The position numbers were made by a program, and so were the translations under genes. DNA of 5,681 bases from Candidatus Kapaibacterium sp. Its GTDB lineage: Bacteria > Bacteroidota > Ignavibacteria > Kapaibacteriales > HRBIN21. Position 1 is the stretch's first letter; every line of letters begins with the position of its first letter. Below, one piece after another: positions 1-5,262 of this stretch. The notes beneath the pieces were generated by a model. That model was not told where the DNA came from, searched no databases, and saw nothing but the letters and a program-made list of their open reading frames with translations. The stretch spans positions 1 through 5,681 of the forward strand of contig JANWXA010000131.1 in assembly GCA_025055465.1 (NCBI GenBank), written 5' to 3'.

Positions 1-217
1 GAATTGTGCCCAGCCGCAGGCCCAGGTAGTAGGGCGCGTAGTAGTGCACAATCGGGCGGGCCGTAAGATAGCCGTTGATGAGGAGCTTGCCTGCGTACAT
101 GAGCCCGAGCGTGATCCAAAAAGCAGGGCGCCGGCACAACCGGGTGCACAGCACCCATAGGTCCAGCCCCACCACCACAAGCGCAGAACCTACGGCCAGC
201 AGCGTATACTCGGGCAT
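1..217 (-). CDS. crtYd: Lycopene cyclase subunit CrtYd (partial, C-terminal part beyond left edge)
   Basis: This is the second half of the small-membrane-protein type of lycopene cyclase, which closes beta-ionone rings on the psi ends of lycopene in the inner membrane together with CrtYc. Seventy-two residues are visible, starting MPEYTLLAVGSALVVVGLDL. A first membrane helix spans about residues 5-24 and a second about 33-50. They are followed by the family-like stretch with NGYLTARPIVHYY (about 48-60) and a GLRLGTI segment (66-72), after which the conserved Pro-acidic motif would follow off the edge. The ATG shares its A with the TGA stop of crtYc (TGATG), and a canonical AAGGAG ribosome-binding site lies 5 nt upstream, so the start is well supported. 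It is the last visible gene of the leftward operon. In haloarchaea and several Rhodothermota the two halves are fused; here they are separate. Family assignment rests on pattern recognition of the truncated sequence and on the adjacent crtYc. Confidence 0.8.
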   Translation of the reverse strand, partial: MPEYTLLAVGSALVVVGLDLWVLCTRLCRRPAFWITLGLMYAGKLLINGYLTARPIVHYYAPYYLGLRLGTI

Positions 218-531
218 CAGCGCTCCTTGCGGTAGAACTTGACCACCTCCCACAGGAAGAGCCCGATGAAGCCGATCAAAGGGAAGAAGAGGAGCTCCTC
301 CAGAGGCAATCCCAGGAGCCTCGGCCCAAGCGTGTAGCGCGGATCAAATGACCAATGCCCGCGCGCGGTCGCCCAGACATCCCAGATCCAAAACGGCACG
401 CACATCCCCAGCAGAGCCAAAACGAGTCGCAGCGGACGCGACCAGATTGCACGCCGCACGTTTCGGTGCAGGCTCAGCAGCAGCGGCGGTAGAAAGGCAG
501 CAGCCAGGAGCAGCAGATATTCAGCCCTCAT
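217..531 (-). CDS. crtYc: Lycopene cyclase subunit CrtYc
   Basis: This is the first subunit of the heterodimeric lycopene beta-cyclase, 104 residues, which is the usual size of a single lycopene-cyclase domain. Three membrane helices are apparent at about residues 3-20, 35-51 and 80-97. The diagnostic block runs WDVWATARGHW (50-60), then FDPRYTLGPRLLG (62-74), then PLEELLFF (76-83); the Pro-Leu-Glu-Glu motif is the conserved, probably catalytic, acidic element of the family. The open frame extends upstream to 705, but that extension lies antisense-free inside cruF and lacks family features. The ATG at 531 overlaps the cruF stop as ATGA and is preceded by a G-rich GGGGGC tract, so this start was chosen. 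It overlaps crtYd by one base. With CrtYd it is expected to convert lycopene to gamma- and possibly beta-carotene. The family call is secure; ring number and end-group specificity cannot be read from sequence. Confidence 0.9.
   Translation of the reverse strand: MRAEYLLLLAAAFLPPLLLSLHRNVRRAIWSRPLRLVLALLGMCVPFWIWDVWATARGHWSFDPRYTLGPRLLGLPLEELLFFPLIGFIGLFLWEVVKFYRKER
223..228 (-). promoter_or_regulatory. Shine-Dalgarno site of crtYd embedded in the crtYc 3' end
   Basis: The minus strand reads AAGGAG five bases before the crtYd ATG. These bases encode the Lys-Glu near the C-terminus of CrtYc (ending YRKER). It is one of the few canonical Shine-Dalgarno sequences in the window. It shows that CrtYd is initiated in its own right rather than made by read-through or frameshifting from CrtYc. 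Confidence 0.7.
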
Positions 532-1250
532 CTTCGCCCCCACGGCAAGCTCGCCCCCAAGAGCACAGCTGCCCCTAAAACGACAGCATCCCAATAGCCC
601 TTGGCGATTCCAACCAAAGCGCAGAGCCCCGAAAGCACCCCGGCTAACCCCCAAAGCCACAGCCGATCCGGTTTGGGCAGCCTTAAAGGGCCAACAGAGC
701 GCCACAAGAGTGCCGAAAGTAGCACACCCAGGATTCCCCAGCTCAGGTAATTCTGCAGCGGCACCGAGCCCGATTCCCAGACCCAGTAGCGCTGCGCATA
801 AGCCGCCATGGGCTCTAAGAGCACATCCACGCCTACGAGCAAAAGCCCCACGCGCAGGATGCGCTCTAACGGTCCCGCTTGAGGCAAGCGGACCTCAACC
901 CAGGCCATGGCCAAAAGCAGCAGAGCAACCCAGGCCAGGGGAATCACCAGCGGAACGCCCATAAGCTCTGGCCAGAGCAGGCCCGTATAGCGATAGGTGC
1001 CAAACGGCAGGCCGGTCCACACCCCCAGCGCCTCCACGGCCCATGTCAAGCCCCACAGGAGTAAGACCGCCACTGCGGCCCTGGGGATCCGGTAGAGGGT
1101 TCTCGCCATCACCGAGCCGGCCCAGAGGGCCAAAAACAGGCTTGAAGACCAGGGAAGCCGGTCCAGCATCCAGCCCGTCATGAGCGCATACGCCGCAAAG
1201 GGGGCTAGCAGGAGCGGCAGAAGCGTAAGCCCATGTAGCAGCAGAGGCAT
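528..1250 (-). CDS. cruF: Carotenoid 1,2-hydratase CruF-like (DUF422 family)
   Basis: This is a polytopic membrane protein of 240 residues with roughly seven hydrophobic helices. CruF enzymes add water across the 1',2' double bond of the acyclic psi end of gamma-carotene or related carotenes, giving a tertiary hydroxyl that is often glycosylated later. Family signatures seen are E73 with GVWTG (76-80), FGTYRYTG (83-90), GVPLVIPLAW (98-107), D142 with LEP (145-147), W156 and W158, and PLQN (164-167) ending at W171. The segment before PLQN is shorter than the usual tyrosine/glycine-rich form, and LEP replaces the more common LDP. The ATG abuts the TAG stop of the upstream START-like gene, and the stop overlaps crtYc (ATGA), which indicates translational coupling. 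Placement beside a lycopene cyclase fits a monocyclic carotenoid pathway in which one end is cyclised and the other hydrated. The family is confident; hydratase activity is inferred. Confidence 0.87.
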   Translation of the reverse strand: MPLLLHGLTLLPLLLAPFAAYALMTGWMLDRLPWSSSLFLALWAGSVMARTLYRIPRAAVAVLLLWGLTWAVEALGVWTGLPFGTYRYTGLLWPELMGVPLVIPLAWVALLLLAMAWVEVRLPQAGPLERILRVGLLLVGVDVLLEPMAAYAQRYWVWESGSVPLQNYLSWGILGVLLSALLWRSVGPLRLPKPDRLWLWGLAGVLSGLCALVGIAKGYWDAVVLGAAVLLGASLPWGRR

Positions 1251-1868
1251 CTACAGCCGACTCTGCAGTCGCTCCAAGAACCCCTCCACCATGGTGACGA
1301 GCCGCTCCCGAACGCGTTCGCGCAGGAAGCGTTCGCCTACGATAGGGGCAAGCCAATGCACGCTCACGAGGCTTGGGCGCACAAGGCGCATCCGAAACTC
1401 CAGCTCCAGGCGTACCTCCTGCGCGGAGGGCCTGCGCAGCTGTGCGCGGCATTCCAGCCAATCCGGGTCGGCATCCGAGACCGAGCGCCAGATCGCCAGC
1501 GAATCACCCTGTGTCATTAGCTGCACCCGGAACCGGTTGCGCTGCGGCGCGGCTAGCGGCACGGCCGTCTCCGTCTCCCAGAGCCAAACCCCTGCCGCAA
1601 CCGGCTGCACGCGCCCCAGCCCAGGCAAGAGCTCCGGAAGCCGCATTGGATCGGCTACCTCGCGCAGGACCGCCTCCGGCGAGGCCGTCCACTTGCGCTC
1701 CGCGCGATAAGAGACCTCAATCCGGACCGGCTCTGCCAAAACCTGCCCCAATCCCCCTACAACAAGGAGCCACCCAACTACACCGGACAAGCCAAAAGCA
1801 AGTGGGTTGCCATGGCAGACGGAAGGGACGGGGCGGAATCTTCGGCCCCTGCTGAACTTCAAGCACAT
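1251..1868 (-). CDS. Exported START/SRPBCC-like protein of the carotenoid operon, function unknown
   Basis: This 205-residue protein (with the chosen start) has a basic N-terminus, a hydrophobic segment at about residues 22-45 and a V-L-A signal-peptidase-like site before EPVRIEV, so export or membrane anchoring is likely. The mature part resembles the SRPBCC/START hydrophobic-ligand-binding fold. It begins with a beta strand followed by TASPEAVLREVADPMRLPEL (61-80, the usual 'helix then target-state' region). Several amphipathic beta strands follow (about 86-163), and a long Arg/Glu-rich C-terminal helix (178-203) closes the fold. No catalytic motif is evident. Start choice is uncertain: ATG at 1868 is 5 nt past the crtB stop. 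ATG at 1883 and a GTG at 1907 with a strong GGAGG 7 nt upstream would overlap crtB by 10 and 34 nt. It abuts cruF (TAGATG). A role in binding or moving carotenoid is an inference from fold and context only. Confidence 0.75.
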   Translation of the reverse strand: MCLKFSRGRRFRPVPSVCHGNPLAFGLSGVVGWLLVVGGLGQVLAEPVRIEVSYRAERKWTASPEAVLREVADPMRLPELLPGLGRVQPVAAGVWLWETETAVPLAAPQRNRFRVQLMTQGDSLAIWRSVSDADPDWLECRAQLRRPSAQEVRLELEFRMRLVRPSLVSVHWLAPIVGERFLRERVRERLVTMVEGFLERLQSRL

Positions 1869-1873
1869 CGCGC

Positions 1874-2806
1874 TCAGTCCCATGCTCCAGTCGCTGGAGT
1901 CTCCCACAAGCTCCCCTCCCAAGCCTTTGCAGGCAGCTTGAGAGCCGCTTGAGCCCCTAAGACGACCTTCCTCAGCGGCCCTACGTGGGCACGTCGGTGG
2001 AAGACATCATAGCTTGCACGCTCAATCTCGTCCAAAATTCCAGCGTAGAGCCGGCCCATGATGCGGGTGCAGACGCGCCCCTGTCGGCTCTCCAAGAGCG
2101 CAACGCCCTCCCATGCCCGCTGGTAGTAGCGACGCGCCCGCTCCACCTGGAACGCCATCAAGGCTCGGAAGGCATCATTGATGACGCCGCGGGCAAGCTC
2201 CTGCTCCGTGTACCCGAACGCTCTCAGCTCCTCCTGGGGTAAGTAGACCCGTCCGAGCCGGTAGTCCTCAGCAACGTCACGCAGGATGTTCGTCAGCTGC
2301 ATTGCGATACCCATATCAACGGCGTAGCCCAACGCAGCCTGGTCTCGATAGCCAAAGACGTGGCACATCATCAGCCCAACGACCGAGGCCACCCGATAGC
2401 AGTACTGGGCGAGCTCCTGGAAGGTCGCATACCGGCTCTTCTCCAGATCCATCCGCACGCCCTCCAGGAGTTTTGCCAGCAAGCTCGGTGGAACGCCGAA
2501 GTCGCGCACGGTCTGGCGTAGCGCTGGATACCATGGGAACCGCACCAGCGACAGCTCTTCCGTGGTGCTGAGGGCTGCCACAACCCGTTGCAGCTCATCG
2601 AGCTCCCGCTGAACCCAGTGGGCCTCAGCGCCTGCCTTGGCGCGATCTACTAAATCGTCAGCGACCCGGCAGAAAGCATAGACCGCATAGGCAGCCGACC
2701 GTAGCCGTGGGCCTAACACTTGCGAAGCGAAGTAGAACGTGCGGGCATACCGCTGCGTGATCCTTCGGCAGACGGCATATGACGCAGTAAGGGTACGCGG
2801 ATCCAT
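1874..2806 (-). CDS. crtB: Phytoene synthase
   Basis: CrtB condenses two geranylgeranyl diphosphates head to head, via prephytoene diphosphate, to 15-cis-phytoene, the first committed step of C40 carotenoid synthesis. The protein has 310 residues, a normal length, and is all-helical and peripheral to the membrane. Both Mg-diphosphate-binding aspartate motifs are intact. The first is RVADDLVD at 47-54 (D50, D51, D54). The second lies in the family signature from G166 through Q170, N173, D177 and D181 to RVYLP at 186-190. The YCYRVASVVG segment (135-144) and the GVRMDLEKSRY region (116-126) are also typical. The ATG directly abuts the TAG stop of carH, and no Shine-Dalgarno is seen, so translation is probably coupled to carH. 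C30 (CrtM) and squalene-type synthases share the fold, but the neighbouring C40 genes and the closeness to CrtB motifs favour phytoene synthase. Confidence 0.95.
   Translation of the reverse strand: MDPRTLTASYAVCRRITQRYARTFYFASQVLGPRLRSAAYAVYAFCRVADDLVDRAKAGAEAHWVQRELDELQRVVAALSTTEELSLVRFPWYPALRQTVRDFGVPPSLLAKLLEGVRMDLEKSRYATFQELAQYCYRVASVVGLMMCHVFGYRDQAALGYAVDMGIAMQLTNILRDVAEDYRLGRVYLPQEELRAFGYTEQELARGVINDAFRALMAFQVERARRYYQRAWEGVALLESRQGRVCTRIMGRLYAGILDEIERASYDVFHRRAHVGPLRKVVLGAQAALKLPAKAWEGSLWETPATGAWD
1915..1919 (-). promoter_or_regulatory. Possible Shine-Dalgarno site for the START-like gene, inside crtB
   Basis: The minus strand carries a purine tract GGGAGGGGAG (1920 down to 1911) within the last codons of crtB. 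Its GGAGG lies 7 nt before an in-frame GTG at 1907, an ideal spacing. If used, the START-like protein would begin 13 residues earlier than the ATG at 1868 and overlap crtB by 34 nt. The tract also encodes Trp-Glu-Gly-Ser in CrtB, so it could be coincidental. Confidence 0.35.
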
Positions 2807-3667
2807 CTACACTGCGACGACAGCCCCCTTGAGTCCACGGAACGTAGAGTAGACCCCATCAACGAGCCCTTCGGCAGCCCAGGCGGGATCGGAAGCCTGC
2901 CCGCCGGCAAATACTCGTGTATCGCTCTGAAGAGCCCTTTGGCGTAGAGTCCACAGCAGCTCCCGTACATGCTCCGCCGGCAGAGGCATAACGAATCCCA
3001 CACAGAGCACGTGCGGGCGATACGCACTCACCCACTCTGCCAGATCGGCCGCTGGTGTCCGAGCACCGAGGAAATCAACGCGGTAGCCGGAGCTCTCCAA
3101 CACATGTGCTGCCATGAGGAGTCCGAAGACATGCTCTTCCGGCTCCACCGCAGCGCATACGGCTCGGCGAGGATAGAGGCTCTCCAGACGCGTCAGGTGC
3201 CGAAAGGCTTGCAGTGCCTCCAGAAGTGTGTTGGAGGCCAGATGCTCGTGCGCCACGCTCAGCTGGCCGCACGACCATTGTTCTCCAATCCGCCGCAGTG
3301 TGGGAGCGACAACTTCATCGTAGAGCACCGCCAACTCCATGCCGGACAGGTAGCAGCTATAGAGCTGCTTCCACACGGCACCTGCGTTCCCTGCAAGCAG
3401 CCGCTGATAGAGCTCCTCCTGCAACCCCTCTACGACGCTAAAACTCACCCTCAGGGACGATTCCTGCAGAAGCCCCTCCTGGCCTGAGTACCCGATGGCC
3501 TGAACGAACGCAAGTACATCCTGGCGCCGGAACCGCCGATGCCCACCCGGTGTCCGCACGTAAGGTATGCGACGAGCATCAGCCCACCGCTTGACCGTCG
3601 TCTCCGTCACTCCAAGGAGCCGAGCTACCTCGGATGTGGTGAGGTACTGGGAGATTTCGGTTTGCAC
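2807..3667 (-). CDS. carH: CarH/LitR-type B12-dependent photoreceptor repressor (MerR family)
   Basis: CarH uses adenosylcobalamin as chromophore: the dark tetramer represses carotenoid promoters, and light cleaves the Co-C bond and releases DNA. The 286-residue protein has the three expected parts. A MerR winged helix lies at about 8-56 (YLTTSEVARLLGVTETTVKRW, then RTPGGHRRFRRQDV). A four-helix cobalamin-capping bundle lies at about 80-165 and contains the diagnostic W-x9-E-H motif as W131, E141 and H142. A Rossmann-like cobalamin domain lies at about 168-286 with EEHVFG, placing the lower axial ligand at H179, and AGGQ at 254-257. The start is GTG: an in-frame TAA lies 15 nt upstream and no alternative exists nearby. 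Residue 132, next to W131, is Ser, whereas Thermus CarH has His132, which ligates cobalt after photolysis. It is the first gene of the leftward operon and faces the DUF523 gene across a 98-bp spacer. It probably regulates itself and the crt genes. Confidence 0.92.
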   Translation of the reverse strand: MQTEISQYLTTSEVARLLGVTETTVKRWADARRIPYVRTPGGHRRFRRQDVLAFVQAIGYSGQEGLLQESSLRVSFSVVEGLQEELYQRLLAGNAGAVWKQLYSCYLSGMELAVLYDEVVAPTLRRIGEQWSCGQLSVAHEHLASNTLLEALQAFRHLTRLESLYPRRAVCAAVEPEEHVFGLLMAAHVLESSGYRVDFLGARTPAADLAEWVSAYRPHVLCVGFVMPLPAEHVRELLWTLRQRALQSDTRVFAGGQASDPAWAAEGLVDGVYSTFRGLKGAVVAV

Positions 3668-3693
3668 GGTTTTATCGGTTTATTCGTTTCTGT
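3667..3693. repeat. Imperfect 9-bp tandem repeats at the carH start
   Basis: The plus strand reads CGGTTTTAT, CGGTTTATT and a degenerate CGTTTCTGT head to tail, ending at the carH GTG. The first two units match at 7 of 9 positions and the third at 6 of 9 with the first. Known CarH operators in Thermus include direct repeats, so these could be binding half-sites, but the unit length differs from what I recall (11 bp). The tract may equally be an AT-rich leader aiding initiation. Confidence 0.25.
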
Positions 3694-3765
3694 ATTAGGC
3701 GATGACGCTCAATTGTGCACAATAGTGTCCGCATGCTTACTGCGTAGTCTAATCTCGCTGCGCTC
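3668..3765. promoter_or_regulatory. Divergent promoter region between carH and the DUF523-DUF1722 gene
   Basis: This 98-bp spacer is the only real intergenic DNA in the window and must hold the start signals of both transcription units. It is more AT-rich than the flanking genes. A perfect 12-bp palindrome lies in its middle. Each arm of the palindrome reads TTGTGC outward, which gives weak -35-like hexamers on both strands. A TAATAC (minus, 3697-3692) and a TACTGC (plus, 3738-3743) each sit 19 bp away. On the plus strand TAATCT (3750-3755) is another -10 candidate that would give a nearly leaderless message. Neither gene has a Shine-Dalgarno site. Exact promoters are not determinable by eye, since a Bacteroidota-type TTTG/TAnnTTTG pair is not clearly seen. 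Confidence 0.6.
3712..3723. promoter_or_regulatory. 12-bp perfect palindrome, candidate CarH operator
   Basis: ATTGTGCACAAT is identical to its reverse complement and lies near the centre of the divergent spacer, 44 bp before the carH start and 42 bp before the DUF523 gene start. It overlaps the place where the -35 element of either divergent promoter would fall. MerR-family regulators bind dyad or repeated sites at promoters, and CarH represses its own operon in known systems. Assigning this site to CarH is an inference from position and symmetry only. Confidence 0.5.
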
Positions 3766-4761
3766 ATGGACCACCGCTCGTCCTTCAATCTTGAGCCCTT
3801 TCCCCGACCCCGCGTTTTGGTGAGCCGATGCCTGGAATTCGACGCCGTACGCTACAACGGCGAGCGTATCCCGGATCAGATCATCCGCGAGCTGATGCCG
3901 CACGTAGAATTTGTGCCCGTTTGCCCCGAAGTGGAGGTGGGTATGGGTGTGCCGCGAAAACCCGTGCGGCTTGTGCAAGTTGAGCACAAGATCCGCATGC
4001 TACAGCCCGAGACAGGCCAGGACTGGACCGAGCCCATGCGCGCCTTCGCTGAAGGCTTCCTAGAGGCGCTGGGACCCATAGACGGCTTCATTCTGAAAAG
4101 CCGCTCCCCATCGTGCGGGCTGCGGGATGTTAGGGTCTACCCTGCCTCCAGCGGTGCGCCGGCTAGCCAGAAGAGCACTGGGCTCTTTGCGCAGGCCGTG
4201 CTGGAGCATTTCCCCGACTACCCGATCGAAGAGGAAGGAAGGCTAACGAACCTGCGAATCCGGGAGCATTTTCTGATGCGCATCTTCGCCTCCGCGCTCT
4301 GGCGTCAGTATCGGGCTCGAGGCCGCATGCGCGATATAGTGGCCTTCCACACGCAGTACAAGCTCCTGCTCCTCTATTACAACCAGAGCGCGCTCATCCG
4401 GCTCGGCCGCCTGGTGGCTAACTCCGAGGGGCTAGCGCCGGAGGTGCTTTTTGCGCGCTACGAGCGCGAATTTCGGCGCGCCCTCGAGCGTCTTCCGCGC
4501 CTGGGCCATGCCGAAAACGTACTGCTGCACGCCTTCGGGTATGTCTCTGAAAAGCTCGAAAGAGCCGAACGGGCGTATTTTCTCGAAGTGCTTCGGCGCT
4601 TCCGCAACCGGCAGCTGCCCTTAAGCGTGCCGCTGGCGCTATTGCGCTCCTGGGTGTTGCGTTTTGATGAGCCGTACCTGAAGACGCAGCGCTTCTTTGA
4701 ACCGTACGCAGCCGAGCTTGTGATGCTCTATGACTCGGACAAAGGCCGCACGTGCTCTTAG
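3766..4761 (+). CDS. DUF523 (TudS-like)-DUF1722 protein, YbgA-related
   Basis: This is a two-domain protein of 331 residues. The N-terminal DUF523 domain (about 15-150) keeps the three cysteines that in thiouracil desulfidase TudS hold a catalytic [4Fe-4S] cluster: C22 in VSRCLEFDAVRYNG, C53 in PVCPEVEVGMGVPR and C117 in KSRSPSCGLRDVRVY. The C-terminal DUF1722 domain (about 185-305) has the family-typical AFHTQYKLLLLYYNQ block (193-207) and basic helices. DUF1722 is found in E. coli YbgA, encoded beside the photolyase gene, and such proteins recur near light-response genes. Cluster binding is well supported by sequence; the physiological substrate is unknown, with a thiolated-base or nucleoside salvage/repair role possible. 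The ATG at 3766 is the only good start: an in-frame TAG lies 21 nt upstream, and no Shine-Dalgarno is seen. It opens the rightward unit facing carH and overlaps the next gene by 32 nt. Confidence 0.9.
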   Translation: MDHRSSFNLEPFPRPRVLVSRCLEFDAVRYNGERIPDQIIRELMPHVEFVPVCPEVEVGMGVPRKPVRLVQVEHKIRMLQPETGQDWTEPMRAFAEGFLEALGPIDGFILKSRSPSCGLRDVRVYPASSGAPASQKSTGLFAQAVLEHFPDYPIEEEGRLTNLRIREHFLMRIFASALWRQYRARGRMRDIVAFHTQYKLLLLYYNQSALIRLGRLVANSEGLAPEVLFARYEREFRRALERLPRLGHAENVLLHAFGYVSEKLERAERAYFLEVLRRFRNRQLPLSVPLALLRSWVLRFDEPYLKTQRFFEPYAAELVMLYDSDKGRTCS

Positions 4762-5257
4762 CCTGACGCTGCTTCTGGCGCTCCTGATGGCAAAGCTTGC
4801 GGCAGCGCAGCAAGCCGACACCGTCTGGATGCGCGTGGAGCGGGAGCGGCTCCTTCTGTATCAGGAGCGCATCGGCCAGGTGCTAGGCGCTTGGGCGGTA
4901 GGGAGCGTCGGCGCAGGGCTCTATCAGATCCTTTCGGGTGGCACCTTCGTGCGCTTTATGGGCTACCAGAACGTCGCCTGGGGCGCCATCGACGGGGCCA
5001 TTGCCCTCTACGGGCTCTGGGATCAGGGCCGCAAGCGCCGGGCGGATCCGAGCTCGATCGATTGGGGCCGAGAACGCGAGGCTTTTGCCCGATTGCTGCT
5101 TATCAACGCGGGCTTGGATCTGCTCTACATCGGCGCCGGGGCTTTCCTGCTTGCGCGCGGAAAAGACGCACGCTGGCACGGCACAGGCGCGGGCATCCTG
5201 CTTCAGGGCTCATTTCTATTGCTTCTTGACGGCATCGGGTACCTGCTTGTGCGCTAA
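4730..5257 (+). CDS. Small membrane protein with signal peptide (DUF6992-like), function unknown
   Basis: This 175-residue protein has a clear N-terminal signal sequence (basic MTRTKAAR, hydrophobic 9-22, A-A-A before Gln27) and then four likely membrane helices at about 50-68, 80-96, 120-141 and 152-173. Conserved-looking elements are RIGQVLGAWAVGSVGAG (47-63) and MGYQNVAWGAIDGAIALYG (77-95), separated from the second helix pair by a basic linker, RKRRADPS. This resembles a family of uncharacterised membrane proteins common in Bacteroidota (DUF6992 from memory), which typically has an N-rich motif at the second helix. The ATG lies inside the DUF1722 gene (32-nt overlap) and the stop is 5 nt before the CrtO-like gene, so it is co-transcribed with both. 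An alternative ATG at residue 20 would destroy the signal peptide. No catalytic residues stand out. A membrane role linked to the carotenoid or light response is only suggested by context. Confidence 0.8.
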   Translation: MTRTKAARALSLTLLLALLMAKLAAAQQADTVWMRVERERLLLYQERIGQVLGAWAVGSVGAGLYQILSGGTFVRFMGYQNVAWGAIDGAIALYGLWDQGRKRRADPSSIDWGREREAFARLLLINAGLDLLYIGAGAFLLARGKDARWHGTGAGILLQGSFLLLLDGIGYLLVR

Positions 5258-5262
5258 GCGAT

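Noticed and set aside
44..52. GTGCACAAT, matching 9 of the 12 bases of the spacer palindrome
   Set aside because: It encodes Ile-Val-His of CrtYd, is not a full palindrome and is far from any promoter, so it is probably coincidental.
142..156. Perfect hairpin GGGTGC-aca-GCACCC
   Set aside because: It lies within crtYd coding sequence and has no following T-run, so it is not a convincing terminator or RNA element.
532..705. N-terminal extension of the CrtYc frame up to position 705
   Set aside because: The extra 58 residues lie inside cruF in another frame, have no membrane helix or family motif, and the ATG at 531 forms a natural ATGA junction with cruF.
1180..1710. Long plus-strand open frame rich in Ser and Arg
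   Set aside because: It is antisense to cruF and the START-like gene. Its composition is a typical shadow of GC-rich coding sequence, with no domain pattern or start signal.
1908..1922. TTG at 1922 as start of the START-like protein
   Set aside because: It is a rare start codon with only weak upstream purines and a 49-nt overlap with crtB; later GTG/ATG codons are better.
2969..3487. 172-residue plus-strand open frame antisense to carH
   Set aside because: The carH frame has complete domain motifs throughout; the antisense frame shows none and is a shadow.
3731..3736. GCATGC hexamer palindrome in the spacer
   Set aside because: It is too short to be meaningful by itself; such hexamers are frequent by chance.
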